The notes under the pieces: generated by a model
What the model was told of the DNA's origin: nothing
What the model saw: only the letters and a program-made list of their open reading frames with translations
Databases searched by the model: none
Part shown: positions 53,991-64,000 of the stretch, in pieces
Layout of the letters: every line of letters starts with the position of its first letter
How positions within the stretch are numbered: the first letter of the stretch is position 1
From: Terebella lapidaria
Taxonomy: Eukaryota; Annelida; Polychaeta; Terebellida; Terebellidae
DNA length: 64,000 bases
Assembly (NCBI GenBank): GCA_949152475.1
Contig: OX424556.1
Location: 1,550,001 to 1,614,000, forward strand
Reading direction: 5' to 3'
Position numbers and translations under genes: made by a program

Positions 53991-54904
53991 GGCGCTAGTC
54001 CAGCGCGATCCACCATCTCTTGTAGATGCGGCGGCAGGTCGCAGTAGTGACTGGCGTCTGCCGTGGGCAGGTCGGGCTCCTCTCCGGGTCTTGGTAGAGC
54101 TCCGACGACACTCTCGATCGGACTGGCTATGGCGACGGGGTCGGATCGAGTAAGTGCAATACCGATATCTGCTGTATTGACGACAGACACCTTTACACAT
54201 TGACGGTCCAGGGTCGTTAATGTTCTTCCCATGATGAGGTCGGTATCCTCGGGAAAGGCCGTCAGTGGTTGAATCATCCGTGGATGTTGTCGAACCCGAA
54301 CTCTGGAGGTTGGGACCAGTACAACGATTGCCTCGCTGCGTGCGGGGACGGTGACGGCTCGGCGCACGGCCATTCTGACAACGTTGGCCTCAATGTCTTT
54401 GTGCGCGAACAGGATCTCTTTGTGCACTTGTATTGTTCCTTCACCGTAATTCACCACAGCGTGAGCTTGCCGGAAAAAGTTCATGCCGAGTATCATGCCG
54501 TCGTGGATGTCAGCCACACAAAATGTCACAATCATATGGTTGGTTCCGACCTGAATTGGAAGGTCGATCAGTCCATCGATTGGGCTTGACTGTCCGTTGA
54601 CGTCACGAATCGTGGCCAAAGTATGCCGTAACTGTCGTTGATCGGCGGGGACGTGTCGGAGCTGATCGCGTCAGAGCAAAGATATTTGCGCTCCGGAGTC
54701 GAGCACAGCTTGCATTGTCTTATCTCCGACGCGTACCGATAACTTCCAGCACTCGTGTGCCGCTCTCGAATTGTCTATGACGGCCGGAACTGAGGGATCG
54801 TCTGGTGGCTTGAAGAGCATGTGCAACGGCGGCAACTTGGGTTCCGGTCCGTATGGAAACGCATAGAACCCTCCGTCGTCGGATATCCATTCCACCTCGG
54901 ACAT
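53990..54904 (-). mobile_element. pol: Protease region of Gypsy B
   Basis: The aspartic protease active site is recognisable as MQAVLDSGAQISLL near 54.68 kb, followed by a retropepsin-like stretch (VADIHDGMILGMNFFRQAHA). Interrupted. Confidence 0.7.
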
Positions 54905-55193
54905 ACTGTCCCGGTGCCGTTGGCGGTCGGGGGCGACACCCCTTCAGGACGACGGTTTCCCCGTGGAGGTCGTTGTGGACGTGGTGCGGACACCCCTTCA
55001 TGAGGGAGAGCCGGCTTTGAGGTCGAAGCTTGACACTTAGTACACACCCCTTCAAGGAGCTGAGGTGCGGGCTGGGCCGGCTGTGGGGTCGTAACTGGCG
55101 GTTGTGCTGACTTGGTCGTCATGGCGACCACGGGTGTGGAGCATGTAACATTGTTCTGTTGCCCGGAAGGTCCTTGCTCCTCAGCACCGTCCA

Positions 55194-57454
55194 CTACTGG
55201 TTTAACGCCTGAGCTGTGGGCACTGTCGGGGCCGACTTGGCCTGTTGGCCGATTTGGTTAGGTACTGACAATACATGATCTGTCCTTCGGTCAGTACCAG
55301 CACCATTAGGTCGAAAGGCTAACGGCTTCATTCCATTGCGCACTAACACGTCTTTAAGCCGAAAACACCGCATCCAGCGATGGCCGGGCTTCTTGCAGAA
55401 AAAGCACACGGCTGGTCGTCCGGGCTGTGGGGGTCGATCACCTTTAATCGGGGCCGTAGTTCGCAGGACGGAATAGATGGATGTCTCTTCACATATTCCA
55501 TTCTCGTCGCTGAGGACGCACTGAAAAGCTTCCGCTACCCACTCGCGTGAGCACGCTGGCACAGAATGTTCTTCACATCCTTGAAGGCCGGTTGTGTCAC
55601 TGTCGGCGGGGTCGTAATAAGCCGCAACTTGTTCAAGGGTTGGTGCTTCCCCCTGATTGATCTGCCCCATGGCACAGGACAGTTCTTGGTCGACACAATC
55701 ATCATCCGTGTATCCGTTCACGGAGATGTCGGCACGTCGTGTGCCCCTCTGACGATCTCTGTTTGTCCGTTGCTGACGACTTTCAGCTTTGAGGACGGCC
55801 GTCAGCGCTTCACTGTAACTATGGAAAGTGAACACGCACAGTTTGTCGGCAATGTGGTCGGGTTGGCCGTTGACGAACTGAGAGATTACTGTTCGTTGCC
55901 GGGACTCTGGCGTGACATCGTCAAACACTTGCTCAGCCAGAGCTTGAAGCCGTTCAAAGTAATGTTCCGCATTCTCCTTCCGTTCTCTTTTTAGAAACGG
56001 AAAATCGTCCCGTTTGGACTGCCGACGAGGTGCGGGTTCCCAGCCCTCCAAGAGCTGACAACGGAACTCCTCCCAAGGAGTCTCGACCGGAATGTTCAGA
56101 GCTAACGCTTCGTCGCAGTGAATTGCTCGAAGCTCCGTATGTACTGTGTGAGATTGCCCTCTTTGAAGGTCGCACGCCATTGAGCCGTTTTAGCCATTGC
56201 TAACGGTTGGGGCTCAGACGTGAGTCTCTGGGGCGTGGGCGTGTCGACGCTCACCACAGTCGGCGTTGTTGTGACGGGAGCAGTCGTTGGCGTGACAGCC
56301 GGAGCAGTTGGGGTCGTAACAATCGGAGCTGCCGAGATCGTGTTAGCGGGTGCGGTCGGTGCTGTTGTCGCGGAGACGGCGGGCGAAGTAGCGGGTGGTG
56401 CCGGAATGCTGTTGGGGTCGTACACTATTGGTGCGACAGGGGCCGTTTGACTGTATTGTGGCGTCACCCATGGTATCCCGACTGAGGGTGGGATTACAGC
56501 TGGCGGTGGATATCGGTATGTCGATCCGTCTGGGCCTACACCATGGTACACTAATCCGGTTTGTGCACCATGATAGCCGGTGTCAGCTATCACACTTGGA
56601 ACGCCACCGTATCCCGGTGGTGGGTTCATATAGCCGACATGTGGTTGGTAGTATCCGACAGCTACTCCATTTGGAACACCGCTTGTTGCGCCAGGGTATC
56701 CGACTGGTGGTACACCATATCCATTGGTGTTTCCGACTGATTGGGAGATCGGAGGTCCGATCTGGGCATCGGTCGTCGCCGGGATGCTCTCTGTCGTTAC
56801 TCTCGCCTGGCCGGGTTGTGTGTACTCTACCACCGTTGGTTCGGTCGGTATGCGCGAGTACGTCTCGGGCGCGGGGTCGTGTCGTCTCGGCGTCATTGAC
56901 GGCGCCAGTGGTCGATCTACCGAATAAGCGCTCGGCTGGACCGGTTCCGGAACATTGTCAGACTGACAAACCCACTGTCGTATCCGGGAGTTACTCGGTG
57001 GGTGTGTAACCATTGACGTGTCTATGGTTACCGGCCGAACGTTCACTGATAACTGTTCTGGGTCGGTAGCACGATATACGCTCGCTCTTTGACGTGAGCG
57101 CGTATAGTCTCTGTCGGCAGAGTTCAATAGTCTCTGGATTGTTCTGGCCGACGTTGCCGAATACGCCCTAGCGTGTGCACTCAAAATGTCACTTACTGTG
57201 TGTTGAGGTGCGAGCGGGTCTGCGTCGAGGAACTCCTGTACCAGGTCGACGGGCGGCGAAGACGATCTCAGGGTCGAATGTTCGTCCATGGAGTCGAACA
57301 GGCCGGTCGGTTGTTGTTCCTGTGACAACGGAACTGTGTCGCTCGTGACAACTGAGCGGGGGCCGGAAGGTCGGAAGGTCAGGTTGAACATAACTTCTTC
57401 ATCTGTCTGGTCGGCCGACTCACCTCGGAACGCTCCCGGGGCCAATGCCATCAC
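55194..57454 (-). mobile_element. gag: Gag region of Gypsy B
   Basis: The N-terminal part is Pro/Thr/Ala/Tyr-rich and low complexity (many repeats of the type VGYPGATSGVP). It is followed by a retrotransposon gag core (LEGWEPAPRRQSKRDDFPFL, AEHYFERLQALAEQVFDDV) and a CCHC knuckle, CFFCKKPGHRWMRC, near 55.4 kb. The identity as gag is supported by position and knuckle. Interrupted. Confidence 0.8.
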
Positions 57455-57479
57455 TGCCGGTAAGTTAGGGTCGGTAATC

Positions 57480-57514
57480 CGAGACTAGCTCAGATCCTGG
57501 TCTCACGGCGCCAA
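57480..57514 (-). other. Primer-binding site of Gypsy B
   Basis: Reading the sense strand out of the 5' LTR, the sequence begins TTGGCGCCGTGAGACCAGG. TGGCGCC directly after the LTR is a classic primer-binding-site start. Confidence 0.75.
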
Positions 57515-58256
57515 TGTGATAAATATCGTTCTGTGGCCGATATCAGGCCGAAATGTCTGTGATCGCTGTGCAAATCACAAGGCCGGCAGTTCAGTTCAAT
57601 AGTTTATTTGGGATGATAGCCGACAATGCCGCAAACACACTACAAGGCCGAACACACCTAAGTCCGATGAATCCCTATCGACAACACTATATCCTAGATA
57701 TTTAGTCCTTTGAACAATCCAACATATAAATATCACAGTTCAGTTATTTAATAGTCCTCGTGTTAAGCCTTTGCTTTACAATCACGGCCACATCTTGTAA
57801 CACGTCTGTTCATGAGGACATCCACTTCTCAACTCCCTGAGAAAGGCCGGGGCCGGCAACATGTGGTGTAGGTTTTCCCGCCAAATGTCTGCGGTGTTGT
57901 GTCATTGGCTGAATGTATGCTGATCTCACCGGGAAAGTGGAATTCCCCGGTGCGTGTCTTGACTACTATGGTCTGTATCTGTGCACGTGATGTGAGTGTT
58001 ATGCATGTCATGTTCTATGTTTAGAAGTAGGTGCTGGTAAAGGTCAAGGCCGAAACTAACTGGGTCGATGTACCGAATGAATGGGGCCGCAAGTGCATGT
58101 GGATTGACCTGTGTATGTAACCATGACTACATGGAGTTTATGCTTGTGATCGTATAGTGTGTACTTGTCCTGTATGTAAGTCATGTAGAATGAATGTTTG
58201 TTGTGGAAATATGTATGCGCGGGAGGGACGGGGGTTACAGTCGCTAAAATTACTAC
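57515..58256 (-). repeat. 5' LTR of Gypsy B
   Basis: 742 bp, matching 45304-46046. Confidence 0.93.
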
Positions 58257-58784
58257 AAAAATATAAACGATTTATTGAACATGGATATATTCAATCAAAC
58301 AAGTGTCAAGTTTTTACATCATGAAACTGTCACAGGGGCGTCTAAATCACAACGGGGTGACTGTTACGCTTATTGGCTTGAAATAGGGGCGTCAAAATCT
58401 CAATTCAATGTGAGGAAACTTTTTTGCACCGCAGAAAGTTTCAAGTTAAATCAGTATACTATAGACCTAAACTATGTGTATAGGTATTACTTGTACTATA
58501 CTAATTCGTGTGAAGTATGCAACTGGAATAATTGAAAAGAGCCTAATTGTATACCAAGGTGTGTATAATTTCGTATTAGAGGCACCGATGCGCAATTCTT
58601 ATCTATCGGTGAGAATTCTTTTTCTATTGCCTGGTGTTTCTCTGATATAGACATGCATTTAAAAACTGAACATATATCCGTCATATATTCAGTATTTTAG
58701 CGATGTATTGGTGGAAAACGTTTTTCCGAAAGATCGCCCATGGGCCATAATTCGGATTCGATTTTCATTTGGTGAGATGCTATT
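58257..58784. other. Interior of the older element, right of Gypsy B
   Basis: An 86-codon ORF (58275-58535) has no recognisable motif. Otherwise nothing. Confidence 0.4.
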
Positions 58785-58835
58785 TTCCGAAAGATCGCCC
58801 AGGCCCATATTACGGAAAAACCCGGTACACTTATG

Positions 58836-59917
58836 CCCTTTTTCTGTGCAACAGTCGCAATAGAATGTCTCGTTGCTAGATGATGGAATATTTACTCGGT
58901 TACTTGTAACAATATATTATATATTCACTCGAAATCTTCTAAATATGTGCTCGGATACGTCTTCATCCTTGGTGGTTGTTGATAAAAAAAATCAATGTAC
59001 GAGATCGGGATGAAAGTTGGAATCAATTTTAAATTCAGCCAGATTTAGCATTCTTGTTTGTCACGAAAAGTTGAAAGTACATCTCGAGATAGTCGGGAAT
59101 ATATAGGAAATATGCACAGTTCGACAACACATACTCAGAAAATTGTAATCGTGCATGAAAACAGTGAATAAAGAATGATCGGCCTGCCTACATTGCCGGT
59201 TGCCACAGTATCTAAACAAATACCAATGACGTCATCAGACTGTGTATAGAACTCGCCCACAAGGCGGGCCGCTTTGAGGAAAAAAATGATGCGCCCGAAT
59301 TTGAAACATAATACACATTTTCAGACCCAAATTTGTACGATTTGTCATTCTGTAAACAAAAAAAAAGGCTAAAGTGATTATAGCTTGAATTGTTCCATGT
59401 TCTTGTTTCATGTTCGAAATGTGCCGTCAGTGAGCAGATTACCACTCTTGAAGATACAGAGCTTTCAACTGCAACACCTAAATCAGTGTGTGGTCCATAG
59501 GACGGCACAAAACGACCTTGGGTGATTTACGATAAATCCTTGAGATTCAGGCTGTCAGGATGTCTTTGCTGGGAGACCCACCAGGAAATCAAACGCCGAG
59601 TTTGTCACTGAATATGTTGATTATGGTCAAGCAACACGTTCTCAGCTGAGTGCAGACTAGCCCTGAATAGTTTGTTTTTGTGTTCAGTGATGTGTCTAAA
59701 TTGTCAATGAAAGCAGTGTGGTATTTTAATACATGTATTTATGGACTAAAACGCAAGTCAATCACTTTGGATGATAAAGGTTTGCTTTTGCTTACTCATG
59801 CTTGAGTTTCCACACTTATGATACAGTTTATTGAGAGCAATCAGTAACAAAATGAAAAAATATGTTAAGATGGACCTGATAAACAAACCACCTGTGCACT
59901 ATTCTCTATGCGGAGCT
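58836..59917. other. Unannotated stretch
   Basis: A 98-codon minus-strand ORF (59212-59508) has no recognised domain. A perfect CRE-like TGACGTCA lies near 59226, without supporting promoter context. Confidence 0.4.
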
Positions 59918-60092
59918 AGATCCTGAGCACAATTATTCCTTATGATTGAGTGCACGGGTCGTTATTTGCCAATTCACATCGGTAGTCATCATGCACGTCT
60001 CATCCTATATTCATGGAGGGAAGTCCCGATAGGCATTAGTTGCTCCCACACGGCTCTAATTAATGATGAAATGCTTTGACATTATGACAAAA
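59918..60092 (-). repeat. Dispersed repeat family R3, reverse copy
   Basis: ATGATTGAGTGCACGGGTCG, TTGCTCCCACACGGCTCT and AATTAATGATGAAATGCTTT are the reverse complement of segments at 22430-22600. Confidence 0.6.
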
Positions 60093-60371
60093 GTGTAGAG
60101 CAGGTTATTGGTTTGATGTATTGTTGGCTATTAGGTGTTGTAAATCAATAAAGACAGGAACACGATTAACGTCCATGCTGCAGACTATGATATAATCTTC
60201 CGGACAATGTGTTTCATGAATTAGTCATGAATGTTCTATTTTAAATGTACGTTTCGACTGATATATGACCTTTTTGTATAAATGATTTTGCGACAACAAT
60301 ATTTTATTGTTATAGTCATAAAACTGAGCCGATGTCACTGCTGGTGGATGTTAAATCTGTCCCGAGGATAC

Positions 60372-60920
60372 CGTAAACTCATTAGCCTTTCGGCATATGA
60401 TTAGATTCTTATTACTGTATTTAGTCATATATCTATTTTACATTTTCTTTCCTTGTGGCACCAGTCATGAACTACAGAAAAAAAGTTATTTATCATAATT
60501 ATAAGCTGAAATATAGGCTGGAATATGGGCTGAAACTTATTTAAGTGTACACCACAAGAAGATTGGTACCGTCTGGATGGTTAGGACCATTCCTGTTGAA
60601 AACAATACTAAGTGTTCACGGTGTCGGGTGGACATGTTCGCCTGAAGTGTCGTGAATTAAATGGTTGAACAATATCCAGCGTGGTCATTTACACGTCATA
60701 CATAACGCCAGACCTACACAGTAGAGATCAAATGGAAATCTAGGAGTTTCATCCCGGAGGTTTTTACCAGATACAAACCGGAGTATAGGAGGGTGATATC
60801 TCATATACATCCTGCTGCATGCTTTTGTTTGATCCATAAAACCCAAGAGTGATTGAATTCATTACTTAGTATTCACGGGTTGTCAACATGGCACTTGGAG
60901 TAACAAGTGTGTATATCACG
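60372..60920. repeat. Fragments of families R1 and of the 355-720 tandem unit
   Basis: A partial R1 left end is seen at about 60380-60450 (TTAGCCTTTCGGCATATGATTAGA). At about 60850-60920 a reverse copy of the 355-720 unit is seen (TACTTAGTATTCACGGGTTG, then GGCACTTGGAGTAACAAGTG). Confidence 0.5.
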
Positions 60921-61094
60921 CATGGTCCATCCTAAAAGAAAACACATCACAATCAGGGATTCCTAGTGTACATTAATCTTTGACATGTATAACTCTTCAT
61001 AAATATGTTTATTCCAATCAATAAAAAAGAACGTTTTCATTTATAAACCGCCTTGTCCTAAAAGTACAAGGCGGAATAATCTGGACTTGTCAGT

Positions 61095-61300
61095 GTTAGC
61101 AGCAATGCAGTAATTTGCACTTCAGTAGCTGGACAAACAGAGGACCCAGACAGTTTCCAGCCGCGTGAGTGTACAGTTGTCAAGTGGCCACGTTCTGGGG
61201 ACGAGTGTCATTGTGTTAAGTCAGTTCTACCAAACGGACACAATGGGATTTAATCAACCAGTTTGCTGGGCTGCGGGGAACGAGCACAATTGTCTCAAGT
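61095..61300 (+). repeat. Dispersed repeat family R2, copy 3
   Basis: GCAGTAATTTGCACTTCAGT, GTACAGTTGTCAAGTGGCCA, TTCTGGGGACGAGTGTCATT and GACACAATGGGATTTAATCA match 11812-11965, and in reverse 14456-14650. A small fragment of the RT-tail retroelement (TCAACCAGGTCGTGATGACG) follows at about 61516-61550. Confidence 0.6.
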
Positions 61301-61550
61301 ATAGAAGGACGGTATTCACTAGATCTACCTTAAATGTTTTATTCCTGCAAAAAATCGTACTGCAGCGTTTCGTTGTTGGAGACGAGTCTTTCAATTCGTC
61401 CATGGGTAGTGACAAAGCAAATATGGTATGTACAAACTACAAAGGGTCACTATGTTTTGTGTTTTGGTATGGTTATTGAACAAAAGTTTGTGTTTTACAA
61501 TTATTTTACAATATTATCAACCAGGTCGTGATGACGTCCATGAAATTGTT

Positions 61551-64000
61551 TACCCAGACTATAACACAGTTATAGATATATCAAACTTTAATGGAAAAGG
61601 TCATTTTCTCCTATTTCGGATTTGATTGCATGGATACGATGTATTACGGTACTACTAGTATTCCCTTATGATTCATGTCAACTTTCAGCCCTATCGGTTC
61701 ATCTGTTTCGACGTAATTCACGTTTCTATGGCAAAAAAAAATCATCATAAGTGAAAATGCAGTGTGAATGATATGTTTAATATAGTATCAAACCTTCTTG
61801 TAGTCAGGGAGAGTACTTTTGACTCTCAAACGTTCAAGGTTGACGATGAAAAGTCAAGGTAAATATTGACCTTCAAATGAAAACTGAGTTAGTCACTATA
61901 CAGCTTTTATATGTACATTTAAGGCATATGAACTATAGCCTTTCCAAGCACCTGAGGTCGAGGTTTTGAAGGTATTTGAGAGTGATTCCAAGTTCTTCAT
62001 TATTTTCACAATTTTAAATCATTTGACGTCATTATGACATCAACCGTCATTTTTTACATGCACTCAGTGCTTCTTTACATGGTATGTGTAATTTTTTCAT
62101 GGTTATTGTGGACTTGATGTTGTAAGAAGTTTTAGGAATATTTAGTGAAGCCACATTCTAATTCTATTGGTTTGTCGTAATTGACGTTTTTATAAATACA
62201 ATTTGGTATTTTTCAAGCAAAATGCATATTCGAAGGTATATAGTAGCGTCCAGCATCAATAGAACATAGACTCTCGTCTTTGGAATTTACAAAGTACCTT
62301 TAGTCAGGCAGCTATTCCGGCAAGTTAGTTGACTATGTCGCTCTCGCAAACCGCGAGAAAAGTCCTACAGACATACCATGTGCTTTTGTTTGAGTGAGCC
62401 GGGAATAATGCAAATTTTGCTTGCTTCTGTATACACATTCGTTTTGTAAAATAATACACCATATTTCACATGTCTATACTCATAGAGGAATGGAGAATAT
62501 ATTAAGCCAAATATTAGGCCTATTTGGCTTTACTTGGCCGTGAGTGCGTCAGAAGTACACTATCATCCCACTTCATTCAAGAGATTGGGCTGTTGAACAC
62601 GCCGGTTTTGTTTGTGGAACTTCTACGTTTTGGCGCATTTTTTGATACTTTTTGATTGGGTAGTAAATATGGAAGTGGGCGGGGCTTACTTATCATCGGA
62701 ACTATGAATTGGTGGAAATGAACTTGCAGGCTGAATAGTCATTTCGGGAACACTGACCAGAATCATGATCGTTGAACCCGAAATCTAGCGCAACATGCTT
62801 GACGGTCATCAGCTAGTACTAGTGTATGACTTAGGGCCCCATTGAAGAATGATGGCAAAAAATTCCACTAGTTTTCCAACACCATGAATAAATATTCGTT
62901 GTGAAAAAATCTACACAATATCATTCGTGTTCGCGCGTGAATGAATAAATGAAGCGGGAAACAGAGCATTAAATGACGTTTGATGTTTCGTAGTAATATA
63001 GCCAGTGCAATTGCACTGCTAAGAAATAAATGACCTGCACGATTCGTTCCACGGTAACTACATGTATATTTTTTCATAAAAATTATGTGATATAGCGATG
63101 AATGGTGATCATTCATAAATTTGAGCGTAGTCAACCTGTAGAAGTTGGCGATCACAAGCAATACAAGGCTTGGTGACAACCTATGGAATTGTGGTCACAA
63201 CCGTTAGGCATTTTTGAGATGGACCCTACCGAAGTACACTGTGCTGGTCAGTCGAGTCTGTCCCAGTGCGGCCCTGAACATGGCTGTGATTCTCATGTTA
63301 AATCTCCCTAAGAAAATAGAAACATCGAGTTTTAAACAAGGTTTGTTTGAAGACTGGTATTCTCCAAATTATTCGACAAACCAAATCAGTTTTTTTTTAT
63401 CCCGTTTTCATTTTACATTCCGAGTCAGAGCACAAGTTGTCTCATTTTCGTTGGTATGATCCAATCCATTGGTCAATATACTATATGAGCAGACAATAAC
63501 TTCAAGTTTGAGTTACTTAGCTCGCTTTTGGGTGTACAGGCAACACCTTTCTTTGAAACTATAACATTTCCTGTGAATTTCATCAACATTTTCTAAAAAA
63601 AAAAAAAGATTCACATATTCTACACCCAGATGTTTACCATAGCGAAATGAATGAAGAACAAGATCAAATGATATTTTGACTCATATTTTTTTTGTTCTTT
63701 TTGGAGTTTATCAGCTAGGCCATGTGAAATTATCAATCTTGATTTTTGTTAGACTGACAGTTGTGATCCTCAGTCAGGACTACAAGGGGCATACTTGAGA
63801 TAGATTACCAGTCTCGCGTTACTGACTCTGAAAGGCGCATTATTCAATCCTGCTTTCTGGGTCAGCGATGCCATTTATCCGAAATAACTTTCTATCAATG
63901 TTGGTAAAACAAAATTCAATGATCTTATAAAAAAAGTGGTTTCTTGCCCGTATTATATCAGCACAAATCACAGTACAACTTAGCTTTCCGGGACACGCCT
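61551..64000. other. Unannotated stretch
   Basis: AT-rich sequence. No gene, repeat or RNA was recognised; ORFs here (for example 62868-63179 minus) lack motifs. Confidence 0.4.

Larger units (their letters stand above)
45304..58256 (-). mobile_element. Ty3/Gypsy LTR retrotransposon B (broken)
   Basis: A 12.95-kb minus-strand element with 742/743-bp LTRs that are nearly identical by eye and are flanked by AAAA on both sides (a probable 4-bp target duplication in A-rich DNA). Sense order from right to left: 5' LTR, primer-binding site, gag with zinc knuckle, protease, RT/RNase H, integrase, a run of accessory ORFs, polypurine tract, 3' LTR. The coding part is broken, with roughly half a dozen or more interruptions. 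The LTR similarity implies the insertion is nonetheless young. Composition stands out: GC-richer than its surroundings, with a strong excess of GGCCGA on the plus strand. Confidence 0.93.
45189..58835. mobile_element. Older inverted-repeat element split by Gypsy B
   Basis: Sequence just left of Gypsy B (about 45189-45245: GGGTTTCCCTTAATATGG, then GGCCCATGGGTGATAATTCGG) matches, inverted, the sequence about 570 bp right of it (about 58785-58830; on the complement GGGTTTTTCCGTAATATGGG, then GATCTTTCGG). CCCATGGG-ATAATTCGGATTC is also repeated in direct orientation near 58737. Without Gypsy B this would be a roughly 690-bp element with imperfect inverted ends of about 25 bp. It is degenerate and its class is unknown. 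Confidence 0.45.

Noticed and set aside
59220-59235. CRE site TGACGTCA as a promoter element
   Set aside because: A single 8-bp palindrome with no start site or gene next to it is not enough.
59212-59508. 98-codon minus-strand ORF as a host protein
   Set aside because: No domain recognised, no splice or promoter context; left as unannotated.
1-64000. Bacterial or plasmid origin of the window
   Set aside because: No operon structure, ribosome-binding sites or prokaryotic genes; LINE, MITE and Gypsy content is clearly animal.

Overview
This window looks like repeat-dense, AT-rich nuclear DNA from an animal, most likely a mollusc or another marine lophotrochozoan. I infer this from Ty3/Gypsy elements, a CR1/Jockey-type LINE, several inverted-repeat MITEs, and three elements with a leading hairpin, a GTC-type microsatellite and internal tandem arrays, which resembles the pearl/HINE (Helentron-derived) elements known from bivalves and flies. 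I found no clear multi-exon host gene, no RNA gene, no CRISPR array and nothing bacterial. Only two stretches look like possible host exons, and both are uncertain.

Layout. 0-9 kb: old dispersed repeats, a 1.8-kb HINE-like element (3482-5264) holding a 134-bp tandem array and the tail of a retroelement reverse-transcriptase gene, a fold-back repeat (about 5465-6000) and a long-TIR element (6887-7973). 9.0-11.5 kb: a 21-bp minisatellite with higher-order repeats, split by about 1 kb of other sequence. 11.5-15.9 kb: repeat fragments and a TA microsatellite. 15.9-19.5 kb: a LINE with an uninterrupted 1013-residue endonuclease/RT ORF. 20.3-21.8 kb: a second HINE-like element with two tandem arrays. 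23.5-27.2 kb: a LINE relic with an internal duplication, invaded by a third HINE-like element and by two copies of one MITE rich in CGTACG.

27.8-44.7 kb: Ty3/Gypsy element A, plus strand, with 1.88-kb LTRs and a 4-bp target duplication (ATAT). It carries gag, pol, and an extra ORF with C2H2-like fingers placed just after a splice-acceptor-like site. A short retroposon lies inside its pol region. Its 3' LTR is split by a 5.16-kb DNA transposon (39126-44288) that encodes a roughly 667-residue transposase-like protein ending in a PHD finger and has a 15-bp motif repeated near both ends. That transposon in turn holds a 479-bp TRIM-like miniature LTR element.

45.2-58.8 kb: Ty3/Gypsy element B, minus strand, with 743-bp LTRs, broken in several places. 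It sits inside an older inverted-repeat element, carries a run of accessory ORFs after integrase, and shows a striking strand-biased excess of the hexamer GGCCGA. 58.8-64 kb: repeat fragments and unannotated sequence.

The strongest candidates for something undescribed are the PHD-finger transposon with its subterminal motif set, the TRIM-like element, the CGTACG MITE family whose 6-bp target duplications are confirmed by the interrupted LINE reading frame, and the finger-plus-coiled-coil accessory ORFs in both Gypsy elements.
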